Shown here: positions 25,801 through 38,866 of the stretch, piece by piece
Numbering within the stretch: the stretch's first letter is position 1
Layout of the letters: every line of letters starts with the position of its first letter
DNA from: Wuchereria bancrofti
Taxonomy: Eukaryota > Nematoda > Chromadorea > Rhabditida > Onchocercidae
Direction: 5' to 3'
Length of the DNA stretch: 64,000 nucleotides
Assembly (NCBI GenBank): GCA_005281725.1
Contig: SSBO01000008.1
Coordinates: forward strand, 5,070,011 to 5,134,010
Translations under genes and position numbers: made by a program
Notes under the pieces: generated by a model
The model's database searches: none
The model's input: only the letters and a program-made list of their open reading frames with translations
What the model was told of the DNA's origin: nothing

Positions 25801-28800
25801 AGCAAGTATGGTTTTGCATTCTTATTTGATATTTTCCAGTTAATAATATGATGATGAAAGTATTTCGATAACTGTCTAGTGTAAATATAACTGACAAATG
25901 TAAATAACTATTTTTTGTATAGAAACAAAATTTTTATAGTGGAAATTGCAAGTTTCATGAAAATGTTCTATCATTTTTTGTTATTTCGAGGAAACCACTT
26001 TTTGATTAAGATTTTAGAAGCATTTATTTCTTGCTCATCATTTACCGGTTATTTTATAAATTTTACGACTTCTTAAATTTACAACTCTTCTAATTTTTCG
26101 TAAATTTTCTTTTACGTACTGGTAAACGCCAGCATTTAGATCACGTGGTACAGGAGTTTTTGGCGATATGGCTGCAGAAACTGGCATTGATGCCGATATT
26201 TGGCGATTTTACTTGTTGTATATTCGCCCTGAAACACAGGATACATCGTTTTCCTGGGATGATTTCTCCTTAAAGGTGTCAGTTTTGCAATTATTTTCCG
26301 TAACTATTTACTACGTTAGTATTTGATGTTTACTCAATATAATTAGTTGTTTAATTAACTTAACTATTTAATGATTGCGGCCGAAAATTCTACGAAATAA
26401 TTTGAGTCTGTAAGTAAAGAAAAATTATAAATTGGATAAGTTTCAGGTGAATACGGAGCTTCTGAATAATTTAGGCAATTTTGTGAACCGTGCATTAATT
26501 TTCTTATCCAAATACTTCGATGGTGTGGTACCAGATATGCACCTCGAAGAACAGGACAAAGCATTATTAGCACAAGTTTCGTCTGACTTGAGCGATTTTG
26601 ATTTATGTCTCAGTTCGGTAAAACTTCGTGATGGTATCGTGAAAGTTCTTTCCATATCAAGACATGGCAATTTATATATACAATCAACACAACCATGGGT
26701 TTTGATAAAAGGAAGTGAAAATGACAGGTAATAGCATAATTGCACATGGCAGAGTTGATTTCGATCCTCCTTGTACAGTGCTAAGTTTTTAGCGAAATAT
26801 TTTTGTTTCAAACTTAGTGCTTTCTCAAACAGTTTACAAATTTATATAAACCTTTTTTACTACTGGTCATAAAATAAATGGTGTTTTTAAAGTCAGAATA
26901 AATCGTTTGTAATAGGCTCTGTAATAACTGAACAATAAAAGCCGTTTAACCTAGAACGGATAAAGGAAGTTAATTTATGTGCCTGTTCTAACGAAGGACT
27001 CTTTTTAGGAAACGAGCAGGTACAGTAATTGGTATAGTAGCAAACTTAACTTACTTAATCGCTGTTATGCTTTATCCTTACATGCCGTCCATTAGTGCTA
27101 AGATACGAGAACACTGTGGTCATCCGGCATTAGCTTTATTGCCAAATACTCCAATTGCTTTCTTAAAACCTGGTCATAAAATTGGCGAGGTTAGTTTTAC
27201 TTTTATATAATTCTTCATATTTATTGTTTTCTTTCTTAATTTAGTTTTGCTTTTGTCGTTCCTTACTTGAAGATTTTTGTTAGGAACAGAAAGAGGAGAA
27301 AAATTTATTTTATGTAATATTTTTCGATTTATTCTCTGTAAATATTCGTTGTACCACTCATTTGACCCAGACTTAGGAATGCTATAAATTGTAACTCCTG
27401 TCCTAAAATTGTGCACAGTTTTGCGTGCGCTTTAATATGATATGCAAACTGATCGGATACCATGTAGATTTATTTACATTTATCCACATTTGTAATGGAA
27501 ATAAATAAAAGTTAGGGTTTTTCTCTTGCTCTTCATTATATTGTATTCTTTGAGACTAGTTAAATCACTTGAACTTTGCTAGGCTGTCCATGCTTAAAAT
27601 TTCACAAAAATTGTATTGTTGGACCTAATTATTGGTTGGATCAGACGTTTAGTTTGGTGACTTATATCACCGGAATATTCGGAAAACGAGAAGGCACATT
27701 TATTCGTCTAGAATGTTCTGCGTACAAGTCTAGTCATGAAGTGATGTCAGTATTTATTGAAGTAGCGCATACCCTGCGTTAAAAGTTGGTCCAAATTCGA
27801 GGATAATTGAATTTATCCTCAGAAATTGCTACTGAAGGACAGCAGAATGTCCAATTTCTTTTTTTTTTTTTTAATGACAATGATCAGCATAAACCGGAAA
27901 ATTAATTTATGATCAGCATAAATCAGAAAATTGACTTCTCATCTACCGTCATTAGCCAAAAAAATGATTTATTTCTTTTGCAGCCGAAACCGTTGTTTGT
28001 GAAGATGGAAAAAAGTGCAATTGATGATTTTAAAAAAAGATTTGGTAGTGCCAGTGAGTCAACAATTAACGAACAAGTGAAAAAAAAGAAAACAATAGAT
28101 GAGAGGAAAAAAGCGAAAAACGAAGAGAAAGGTAATAATGAAAAAATGATTAAAGGTTGGTTCGTTAGAATCGTCGTCATAGTGGTAGCAGTGATAGAAT
28201 TTTACTGCTGTTGTATCTTCTGCTGCTATTATTACATTTTATATCACAAAATAAATTTTTCGACTTCGTTTGATTTTTTTTTTTAGATATGAAATTTTGT
28301 AGATATATTAGCGATTTCTTGAATTGCAATAGTCGTAAAGCAGTGCTTAGGTGAAATTTTTAATTGTTGACTCGCTAAACTGTTGTTACAGGTCGTTACA
28401 TTGTTTGTTGACGAAATATTTATTCAAATTGTCTTTTCTTTAAATTCGACTTCTTTTTCGTGTTTCTTTGTATATTAGCTTGCAGATTTTCCGTTTTCAC
28501 TTCCATACAGATCTGTGAAAAGATTGAGATAAGGTAAAAGTTGGAATTAAGAGAAACTGTAGTTGATAAGTTTGTAGAGTAATTAGGTGAATAAGTGAGC
28601 AAGTGCGGCTATTTTCATTAGTTCACTAAAGGAACATTAAAAAAAGTACAAGAAGGAAGATAGGCATAACAAATATTATGAAGGGCAGTTAAATGTCTAG
28701 CAGCAAATTGGTAAGCGTCATGGTAAACCAAATTTAGCAAAGCTTTTTCTGAGTTTGGATTTGTATTTCTGGTTTTCATTAGAAGATGGAGTATTATTTT

Positions 28801-31054
28801 TTTAGAAATTTCTACGACTGTTTCATACTTTCATTTTTTTTTTTTTCTCAGATATGGCATCCTCATCTGTTTATTCGACACTATTAACTAATCAAAAGAA
28901 AATTGACTCCTTATTGAAAATCGCAAGTATGAAGCTTGAACAAAGAAGTAATTTTATTCACTTTTTTTCGTTTTATTTATGTTTTTCATTTTTTTATTCT
29001 GTTTTTGGTATTTAAAGAAAAAAGTGCATTCATATTTTATTGAAATTTCAGGAGGTCAATTCGAAAAAGTAAAGCTGCAAGAGGAGAATAAACAAGCCCT
29101 CCAGTTGAGAGCAGAAATTGAACGATTGAAAGCAAAATTAATTGAACTGGAAACACTGGGTGGAAGTTAGTCTAGTTTTTGAAAATTCTTTGCAGATATT
29201 GAGTTTAACTAAAAAATTATGGAAATTCATCATATTTCATTGGAATTAAAAAATATATAGATTTAAAACTTTTCTATCAGATACCAGTAAAATTCTGAAA
29301 AATTAATGAACAAATGAACAAAACAGAATCTTATTTCCTGATTTTTTGATATTTAATGTGGGAAATTTTACTTGCTTGTTTCATACTGCTGTAAATATTT
29401 GTAAGAAATTTTTACTTAAAGTCATCGTCAATGTATGAATGAAATTCCCGTACAGTCTTGCGTCAATTCATTTGAGACTCAAATAAGTAACATAAAAGAA
29501 AAACTGTTAATCTTTGTTATACCAAAATTTTTATGCTGCAACAACATCCAGGAACCTAGAACTTAGAAAAAACAAATTTTTACGTATTTTTCTTCAGCAT
29601 TGTTTTCATAACAATTAACTACCAAGAAGCAAAAAAGAGGATAGAATTTTGTTTACCAATTTCTAAGATTTTCAGTTCTGTAAGACATAGATAATTTTCA
29701 GTAAAGCAAATCAGCGGTATTCCAGTGTTTGAGAAGAAAAGCTTTCTTGTGGAAAATAATAATGATCTAACTCCATCGGTCCAAATGGAAAAGTCAAATG
29801 AACAGAATATGAATGAAGTAAAAACTTTACGGAAGGAAGTAAAAGACAGAAACGAAGGCGCAAAAAGTAAGAAAGGAGGAAGCAAAAATGATGAAGGTCC
29901 GTTGTTTTTCTAGTCCTATTTTAAAAGGGAAGATTTTGTGTATTTTGTATCATGGTGAAAATTAGAAACCAAGATGTAAGCGGTGATGGAACGATCTGAA
30001 AATGTTTGCTGTGGGAATATATTTTGGTGAACCTTTTTAATTTGTTCAGATATAATATTTGCATGGTTTTTTTATCTATCTTTTTAGAGAGAATTTATAG
30101 TTTGTAAATCATACGAACTCTTGCTATACTTTATTTTCATCTTCCACCACTGTCGTTGACACTAATGATTTGTCATTTAAGCAACTTTAAGCTGAAAACC
30201 TTGGCTAATTATGATGCTCTCATTTCCTAACTTTAGTCAATTTTAACTGTTTATATTTGCATTAAAATGCAGAGGTTATAGTTGAAGTAGATGAAGTAGA
30301 CATTGGTCGCTTGGATATACGAGTTGGTCGAATTTTGAAAGTAGAAAAACATGCAGATGCGGATAGCTTGTATGTTGAACAAATGGATGTTGGTGAAGAT
30401 AAACCTCGTACCATTGTTTCTGGTCTTGTTCGACATGTCCCTATTGAACAGGTATAACTCAGACGTTGTTTATTTATAAGAAAGTTGAAAATTAAAAACG
30501 TGAATGGCGCGCAATATAATGAGTGGAATAAAAACCTTGACAGCAATTTCCATTCTGTAGTCCAAAATGTACGTCACGCCAAATAGTCTGTATTTTTGTA
30601 AAATGCAAAAATTGAAATTTTTCTATCTCATTGCCTATCAATTACTAGGTTTGCTTATACTTGCTCTATGCGTGTAACCGTTCTTTTACTTGGAGAATTT
30701 TTTGAAACATTATTGCAGATGCAAAATCGACTTGTGATATGTGTTTGTAATTTGAAAACAGTGAAAATGCGCGGTATCGAGTCGCAGGGAATGGTTCTGT
30801 GTGCTTCTACTCCTGAAAAAGTAGAGCTGATTGAGTTTGATGAAAGTTGTATTCCTGGACAACCGGTAACGTGTGAAGGATACAAAAGACGACCGGACCT
30901 CATCTTAAACCCAAAGAAGAAGATCTGGGAAGGTGTTGCACCTGATTTGAAGGTAAATTTTGAAGGTCGGGTTGTTTACAAAGGGCAGCCATTATTGGTC
31001 AATGGATTATCACCATTGCTAGCGCCTAGCTTACGAAATGTGCCAGTGAAGTGA
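22828..31054 (+). CDS. mars-1: Cytosolic methionyl-tRNA synthetase with C-terminal EMAPII-like domain
   Basis: Charges initiator and elongator tRNA-Met with methionine in the cytosol. Seventeen exons: 22828-22892, 23266-23382, 23670-23873, 24171-24260, 24528-24720, 24872-25042, 25353-25478, 25681-25805, 26140-26275, 26447-26727, 27009-27189, 27984-28131, 28852-28947, 29052-29165, 29702-29896, 30273-30451, 30719-31054. They sum to 918 codons. The class I HIGH motif appears as PHLGN (residues about 44-48). The zinc-binding insert has paired Cys (CDSC, CGECPCC, CDACGK, CHLC). [12 protein letters not shown] and the KMSKS loop as KFSKS (about 361-365) follow. A Lys-rich, Leu-heptad linker (about 600-745) leads to an EMAPII-type OB-fold tRNA-binding domain (about 749-918; DIRVGRI start). 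As I recall, this domain order is that of C. elegans MetRS, with no N-terminal GST-like domain. Oddity: the exon at 25681 has no AG before it (see findings). Confidence 0.96.
27576..27782 (+). other. Open frame in MetRS intron 11
   Basis: A 68-codon open segment follows a TTTGCTAG acceptor-like site near 27575-27582. It has mixed composition ([19 protein letters not shown]) and ends in a stop at 27780-27782. It is not needed for the MetRS frame, because the exon ending KIGE joins directly to PKPLFVKME as in the family. It could be a skipped or alternative terminal exon that would truncate MetRS before its linker and EMAPII domain, or simply chance. Confidence 0.15.
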
Positions 31055-31910
31055 TTGTTGCATTTTGATAGCTTTTATTTGTTAAGAAATTTGACAAGTT
31101 TTCCAGTGCATTAAAAATTTGGATCTTCTAGGTAAAACTTTATTTCCTTAAATTGTTGTGATTTATTTACTTGGTTACTATTATTATTATTATTTTGTAC
31201 TACTATTGTTTTTGTTAATTAAGTGCTGTCTTTCTTATTTTTGGATAAATTATTCTTAGCAGTCATTGTATCATTTGTTTGACAAACTTGATTGAATTCA
31301 GTCAATGAATATTTATATTTATATAAATATTGATATTTTGTGGCGTAATTATTCAGCGAATTGAATGAGAAATGGAGAATGTTTATCGAACGGTAAGGTA
31401 ATAAATGGTATAGTAATTTTTTTATGCATGAGATATGGTGCTTTCATTAGAGGAGGAAAACTTTGAATATTATTTCGACGGTCGATTAATTGGATTTGAT
31501 CAAGTGGTCAGGTTATGCAGTTTTGTTTCTTTGAGAGACAATATTTTTATTTGGAGTGTCCTGCAATAATTATGATTATGTTTGGACTGGACTGTTTCTT
31601 GCATTCACAAGCAAAATTTTTTGTCTATGGGATTTATGCTGCTTTTTCCGGGGTATATGTTAAATTAGTGATATTCCAGAATTATAGCTGTGCGTGGAGA
31701 ATAACTTCTATAGCTAGATTATGCCCTGCTGTTAAGGAGCGGCTAGTATTCCTTGATACTAAAATATCCCGTAATTATTTAATCGAATGGATACCAATAA
31801 TAACTAACATGTGTAGTTTTCTTGAAGAAACTATTTTTTTTTTTTTAGTAACAAGAAGCAGTAATACTATCTTGTATAGACTTCGAAGACTTAATACTCA
31901 TCGATTCCGT
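31055..31910. other. MetRS-ESF1 intergenic region
   Basis: About 870 bp separate the MetRS stop from the ESF1 leader on the same strand. An ATTAAA-type signal lies about 60 bp after the MetRS stop. The spacing is longer than typical C. elegans operon gaps but could fit a loose operon, given the trans-splice-like site before ESF1. A 161-codon open frame (31515-32000) begins here and overlaps ESF1 exon 1 in another frame; it is discussed in the findings. Confidence 0.5.
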
Positions 31911-31920
31911 ACTTTTTCAG
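31911..31920 (+). promoter_or_regulatory. Probable spliced-leader acceptor of ESF1
   Basis: ACTTTTTCAG is followed 21 bp later by the ESF1 ATG at 31942, with no in-frame upstream exon needed. This is the usual arrangement for nematode trans-splicing. It is inferred from sequence only. Confidence 0.5.
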
Positions 31921-31941
31921 ACGAACAAGTTAATTTTCCAT

Positions 31942-34900
31942 ATGGAACAAAGAAAGCTGAAAAATATGAAGAAAAAGAAAAAGGGAAGCGTAGACGATGA
32001 AAGATTCAAGACGGTTTTAAACGATCCGCGTTTTGACGCACTACCACGGAAAGAAAGAAAAGTCGTGGTCGATGAAAGGTACGTTTCTTGATGTTCAGTG
32101 TACATTATTCTCCTTCGCCTTACAGTTTTGTAGATTCGTATTTTTCGCACAAATTTAGCAGACCTTGGTGTTCTTTGTTTTAAAGAACATTATATATCGA
32201 GAAGATCGACGATAAGCGTTAAAATAACAACCTTAGAAAACTTTCAAAAATGAAATTTTAATAACGTAGCAGTGTCACGTTTTTGTATGGTACTTTTGTA
32301 CTTTCATGTCAATGTGGTACGTGATAGTTCTCGAGAACAAAATTTTGTTGTTGGATTCATAATGAACTAAAATATTCTTGTTTTCTTTTACCTTAGTATC
32401 CTTCATGTGAAAATTGCTTCTTTTTTATCTTGTTAGCAGTTCTGCTTTCAAAAACTGAAATGCATATAAAGGTATTTTTTCTGCTTTTTTTCCTTTCTAT
32501 AACTTTATGAAAATTTTAGGTTTAAGGACATGTTGGCAAGTGAAAAATTTGCGCCAAGAAGTAATGTGGACATGCGCGGACGACATGTCAATCTAAGACC
32601 AAAAAATGATTTGAATATTTTGTACGAATTGCCAAATGATGATGGTGGTAATTCGGATTTTGAACCAGAGGAGGAAAAGGAAATTAAAATTGATTTAGCC
32701 CGTGGGAATGGTAACATAGCATCGAGTGACGAAGATTCATCTTCCGAATGGGAGATGGACGAAGTACGTTTTTGATTGTAGCACTTTAAAGTAAACTTTA
32801 TGCTATTTTGTTTTGGTTTTGGTGTATTTTCTGGTCTCCCCGTACTGTGCATATACATATCAATCTTTCATCTTTTAGTATTCTGTTAACGTACAACGGG
32901 AAAAGTGGAGGAACAAGAGAGAACTGAAATTTTTTTTCATTCTTACTACTATCTAGAAATTACTTATTACGCAAAAATTGTAGTAAACATTAAACTAGTT
33001 ACTTAATTTGGGCACTGTTAATTCATGTTAATTCATACAATCATTTTCATCGAAAATATCCAAAGTGTGATCCAGGAGGAAAAAGAGATACACGATTGGG
33101 GTGAAACTGATAGAGATGCTCGCCGGGTTGAATGGGCATCCCGTCGTTTAGCTCTATGTAATATGGAGTGGGATCGAATTTCGGCTACTGATATTTTTGT
33201 TATGATTTCCTCGTTCAAGCCACCTGCACCAGCTGGTAGGTCTTTCCAAGTCTTACGACATAAAAAAATAAAAAAAGTGGATTTCTATATGGATTTCTTT
33301 TTTTTCATATGCTATGGTGAACTAAGATGAATAAAAAAAATTTTTTTTTCCTAGCTATCCGCTCAGTGACAATATATAAATCGGATTTTGGTCAGAAGCG
33401 TTTAGAAGAAGAAGAACTTATGGGTCCAAAATTGACTAATTTGAAGAAACCAGTTGATGATACCGAAGAAATGGATGAGTAAGTTATTCGTATTCTTCTT
33501 TTGAAAACTAAATGCAAAAGATAAAGTGATCTGAAATATATATGTAAAAATTTTTTGGAACATGCGGATTGTCTGGATCCTATTTGTTTGGTACATTGCA
33601 GTATTTATTTTTGGCTTATTTGAGTCTTCCCAGTCTCACTTGAACAGTATTGGCTTTGATTTCTTAATTATTCAATAAGATAATCTTCCAGAAAAACTCG
33701 TGAAGCAATGAGAGCTTATCAGTTGGAAAGAATGAGGTATTATTATGCTATTATTGAATGTGACGGAGTAGAAACAGCCTCATGTCTCTATGAAGCATGT
33801 GATGGTGTTGAATTCGAAAGTAGCGCTGTACGTTTGGATCTTCGCTTTGTACCCGATGAAATGACCTTTGAAGTTTGTTTTAAATCTTTTGATACTTAAA
33901 AGAAGATTATAATGACAGTGCGTAAAACAAAGCAATATTCCAAGTTCTCGTTATCTTTTCTTCTCGATTCTGCGATTGATCACAATTTCATCGATGGTGC
34001 TGAGATTGTAAAATTTTAGTCACTTTTTCATTTATTACTTGTCAAATATGCTTCTCATCAAAATGTCAAATATTTCAGAATAACTCAGTGAAGGAGCGGG
34101 TTACTGAAGAGGATATCAATTTGAATGCATTTAAGCCCAAGAATTTTGAAAGCGCTGCTTTATCGAAATCATCTGCTAAACTCACGTGGGATGAAACAGA
34201 TCCAGAGCGCATCAAAGCAGAACGAGATGCATTTCTTCCAAATGCAGATCTTGATCAAGTTCAGTGAGTACTATTAAATATATGAAGTAGAAATATTTCT
34301 TTTCAGATGTTAATAAAATTCCGCGTTTTGCACGACTCTGATCTTGAATTTTGTAATATTTTTCACTTTCGATTTTACATGGTAGTGTTTTGATGGCCGC
34401 AATTCTATAGGCATTTATTGGCGCCTTGTTCATCTGATGAAGAGAACGATGAAACAGGGAAAAGTATAGTCTTACTAAAGGAAGCCAAAACAGAAGCTTC
34501 CAAAAAAGCTGATTCGGTGATGGAAGTAACATGGGATGTAGAAATGACGGATGATACGATTTCGAGTAATAAAAAGAAAAAATGCGGTGAACCAACACCT
34601 TGGGAGAAATATCTTGAGAAAAGAAAAGCCAAACGCAAAGTTAGTACTTTTTAAAGTCTTATATTATAAAGTACATATGAATTACTTGTTGTGGTAACAA
34701 TTACTCTTTTGACAGTAATTTTTAGCAATAAAATGATAGTATATGGTTTTGAATTGAATGTAAAAATAGCAGCTACAAATACAGGGAGGCATTTTGACCG
34801 CATACAAATGATTCTTTAACCTTAATCTAAAAAAGGTCTTATATAGTTTCAATGTCAGGATTTTTTAGGAACGAAAAGCTATGATTGCCGAGTTGAAGAA

Positions 34901-36074
34901 AAAGCAAAAAGCAGAAATGATTGAAAGCACTACGGAAAATAATATTAAGTCACCGGCAAAAAGTAAGCTGAAAAAAGATGTCAAAACTAATGAGTCAGAT
35001 TATATCGATGACGAAAGGTAATTCCTTTGATAAATTCATCTCCAGCTCTAATTTTTTCGAAATTTTTTTTTTTTGTTAGATAAAAAAGAAAAAACTGTAA
35101 AGGAAAAAACTGATCTATAGTATTGCTAGTTTTGGTAGTTATTTAAGAATTTATTAATATTTTATATTGTAGCTTTTGACCTTTCAGTTCCGAGATTCCA
35201 GGAGTTGTATTACATTTCCAGCGCTGTTATATGTATTATATTATATTGTGGAATTAGTAGGGTTTATAATTAGTATCCGAAACGGTAGACAATGAATCTC
35301 TCAAGTTCACTGTATAAGAGAAAATTAACAAGTAGTGAAATTATTGTTTTTAAGGTTCAAAGCCTTGTATAGCAACAGTGCTTTCGCTGTTGATCAATCT
35401 CATCCTTTGTTCAAATCATCAAAACTCGTCCTAAGACAGGTTTTTTTCTTTTGTATTTTCGAATTCCCGTTTGATTATTTTGTGTTTAATTTTTTCCAAA
35501 GTTCTTTTCAATTTTCGCTTGCAACATTAGTTATTATTTGATGCGCAGGTGAGAACTACTAAGTCTTATTTTATATTTCAGTAGGTTTAATAGATTATAT
35601 ATTTCAACACATTTTACGCATTCATAGCTGAATGAGGATTCACTTAAAAAAGAAGATTGAGAATTATGTAAGTAGAACACTTGCTATTCCATGTTATTTA
35701 TTCTTGCTTATTCATCATGTAAGCCATGTTTTCTTTTTTTCTTAATTTTATTTTAATGGAGCAGCTTTCACACATAAATCATTCGAAGTTATCATGTTTC
35801 CATATTGCTGTAGACGATTTAATCCAATTTTGATTAATTTTTAATATGCATAAACGTTTTACTGATAGCGAAGAAGGGTCAAAAACTTTAGCAGCGAGCT
35901 ATTTTGCACAGAAAAAAAAAATATTTTCTTTTTTTTGTTTATTTACTTATTTTGCAGGCTGAAGAGAAGCAGAAACGTAGAGCCAACAGTGTTATCGAAG
36001 ACAGCATTGAAACATTAGCCAATAAGTTGAAAAAGAAAGCGGATAATGCAAAGAAATTGAAAAAAAATTATTGA
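31942..36074 (+). CDS. esf-1: ESF1-like pre-rRNA processing protein
   Basis: Nucleolar factor of the small-subunit processome, required in yeast (Esf1) for 18S rRNA maturation. Ten exons: 31942-32078, 32520-32763, 33076-33235, 33355-33478, 33692-33872, 34079-34263, 34411-34639, 34869-35017, 35355-35439, 35958-36074. They sum to 536 codons, with consistent phases. The N-terminus has the family pattern [13 protein letters not shown] followed by VDERFKDML. Next come an acidic stretch and the conserved core: [64 protein letters not shown] and WDETDPER. An acidic Ser/Asp/Glu segment and Lys-rich tracts follow. The C-terminus has a NUC153-type motif ([20 protein letters not shown]) and a basic tail. 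At 536 residues it is shorter than human ESF1 (about 850), mainly in the acidic and charged linkers. AATAAA at 36235-36240 is a likely poly(A) signal. Confidence 0.94.
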
Positions 36075-38750
36075 AACTTTTTTTATAGCTGTTTTTTCTA
36101 GAAAAACTGGAAAAATTCAGTTGCGAATTTGTGTTTATCCATATTTGTTATCTTTTCGTCCGCACTTTTTCTTTCTGTTTTTATGTTATCTGGTTTTTGG
36201 TTGCTGAATTTTGAACGGCAAGTTAAAATGAAGTAATAAAATGTACGGACATGTCTTGCATAGTTCATTTTGTACGTTAATTCGGTTATTCATTTCACAG
36301 TCACTTTATTTTGTCTTTCTTTCATGTTCATCCTCCGACGTTTATTGATTTATAGAGAGTTACTCCGTAGGAATTTCCACCTTAGATCTGTAAAAATTGA
36401 TTTGTAGGAATGTTCAGTTTAAAACCGACGTATGTCTGAGATGCTTTGTTCGGAAGTTTTTATTAACTCGGGTTGTTTATTACACTTTTTTAATAACAAT
36501 AAATTTCGTGATGAAATCATAGCTATTACATTTTTGCATAAGGTAGAAAGCATAGCAAATGACTTGTAATAGTCGTAAAGAAATTATGATTATGATTACG
36601 ATCGTTTTCATTTGGTAGCCATTAATCGTCAAAGTATTGATTATCGTGATTGCATGCATAAGTTTATGTAATAAGTTTTAGAAATCATACTTTGTTGCTG
36701 TTAACATCTTACATTGTGTGTTTTGTATAAATAAGTATGAAATGATTCAAATTTTTAGCATATAATATTTGTTCATTGAAGGAAACAGGAAATAAAATAA
36801 AATATAAATGGAATTGACATGAAGTTGGTACTGCATTATCATCTAACACATTTACAAGGAATGACGAAATTACAACATTTGTAAATGGTGATAATTTTAC
36901 CGTTAATAGATTTTTCTTCAGTATTTATATTAAATAACTAAAAGTATTTCTTGTATCTTTTTGTTGCTTATTAAAGTATTATAGAAATAATAAGCAACTT
37001 ACATTGTGTGTTTTGTATAAGTATGAAATGATTTTGAGTTGTATTTTATCTTTGTATTATTAAACAATTATATTTTTGAAATTATATTTTTTATCTTTGT
37101 ATTATTAAATGCTTGATTGTGTTTGTTATAAATTTTTATTTTATTAATCTTCTACATTTATAAATTGACTTCACAAATCCAAATACTATAATTACCTCAA
37201 TAAATTTAAAACTTCATAGTATTTGTTCAACAAATTTGCTTATTTTTTATATGAATTTTTATTACAATTCAGTTATGAAATAATTGAGCAGCTCTAAAAT
37301 ATGTTTGAAATTATTCTTTAAATCTTAATAGCACTTTTTTGTTTCACTTTCTCTATAAATAGAGATTTCATATTTGATGCATAAAGATTTTTGGAAAAAA
37401 TAAAAGGGAAAAAAAGCTACTTCAGACGATTCTATGGATGCTGTTTCAAATAATTGTTGGAAAATTTCATAGAAAAAAAAAAAGAAAAAAGGTAAATTCA
37501 TCCGTTGGGAATATAAATATGCATAAAATACGTAAGTTTTTTTTGCATAATCTAATTAAGCTTTTATAATTTTGCTAAAATAATTCAATAGCAAATTAAG
37601 TTTTGTCTAAAACTTCATTATCTTTATTATAATCTTTAATGAAATTGGAAGAGTTATCGAAAAAAAGAGAAAAAAATAATGATGTATAATTACCAATCCT
37701 CTAATAATATATGTGAATGATTATGTTGAAAATTTCAAGAACTATAATTACATTAAATTAATACATTAATCCATTCTTAATGATTAATTCAAATTTCTTT
37801 TTCCTTTCTGTTTTTTATTTTTGTAACGTAAATAATGGTTAAAAATCACCCTTTTTTTCATCAGATTGTATTGTATTTTAGTTATTTTAAGACTACTTAA
37901 ACTTATATTCAGACAATTGAATTTTAGGACTTTAAAGTTATATTCGGAGAATTAGAGACATTGTATATATAACACAGTTAGAAGCTTAGAAATGTTTTAA
38001 ATTTGAAAATTAAATTTTAGGATATTTTGTATAGTTTAATCTCTTTGTATATTTTAACAGTACAATAATCATCAAATACAATTCTATTATCTTTGTTTTT
38101 CTTCTTTTTTTCTTTCTTTTTTTTTTTCATTTTTACCAAGATAAAAAGATGTTATCTTTTTGGATAGCGATTAAAATGATAACGATTTAGAGTATAATAA
38201 CAAAAAGATAATGATTAAAAAACGACAGCTTATACTGAAAAATAACAATGTACAGAATAGCGATTAAAAAATAACGATTGATAATATATAGATGCAATTT
38301 TCAAGCAATATTAAATAAATTCAATTAAAATATTGGATAATAATATATTCAATTGCTTAATGAATGGTTTTTTTTTCCCACGCAAATAATGATATTTGTT
38401 TTTTCCCTCTTGTTTAGCCATTAGAATTTTATTAGCAATTGTAATAAATAAAATATTAATAATATATTCGATTAGCTAATGGTAACATTAATTTTGAAAT
38501 GATTTTGAAATTACTATGATAATATTAATTTTAAACGAGATTTAAAAATTTTGAATTTTTTTATTCTTCATATTACCTTAACAAGCTTTCATTTTTTTTT
38601 TTTTTACCATTTTTCTTTATTGTTATCCTTCTATAGTTTTTCTTGCATAATTTCATTGCTTCAATTGTTCAATTTCCATCTCATTTCTTACATATTTACA
38701 TACTTTAGCAGATATTTTACACAGTTTTACATTTTGCTTGGAAAAGAATG

Positions 38751-38866
38751 ACAGCAACAACAAACAACAACATCAACAACAGTTAGGAACAAACAACAAC
38801 AACAATTAACAAACAGCAACAAACAACAAAAAACAACAACAACAAGCGACAACAGCAGCAATAGCG
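38751..38866. repeat. CAA/AAC-rich trinucleotide tract
   Basis: About 115 bp of imperfect CAA repeats with GCA and ATC interruptions; the strand is almost free of T. It would read as poly-Gln, poly-Asn or poly-Thr, but no gene model includes it. Confidence 0.9.

Noticed and set aside
26443..26811. 122-codon open frame on the minus strand
   Set aside because: It is the antisense shadow of MetRS exon 10 (26447-26727), whose plus-strand frame matches the family.
32505..32858. 117-codon minus-strand open frame
   Set aside because: Antisense to ESF1 exon 2, with Ser/Leu-rich composition typical of the complement of acidic coding sequence.
34212..34598. 128-codon minus-strand open frame
   Set aside because: Antisense to ESF1 exons 6-7; the plus strand encodes conserved ESF1 motifs.
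38751..38866. CAA tract as a poly-Gln coding exon
   Set aside because: No open frame of useful length joins it and no splice sites flank it.
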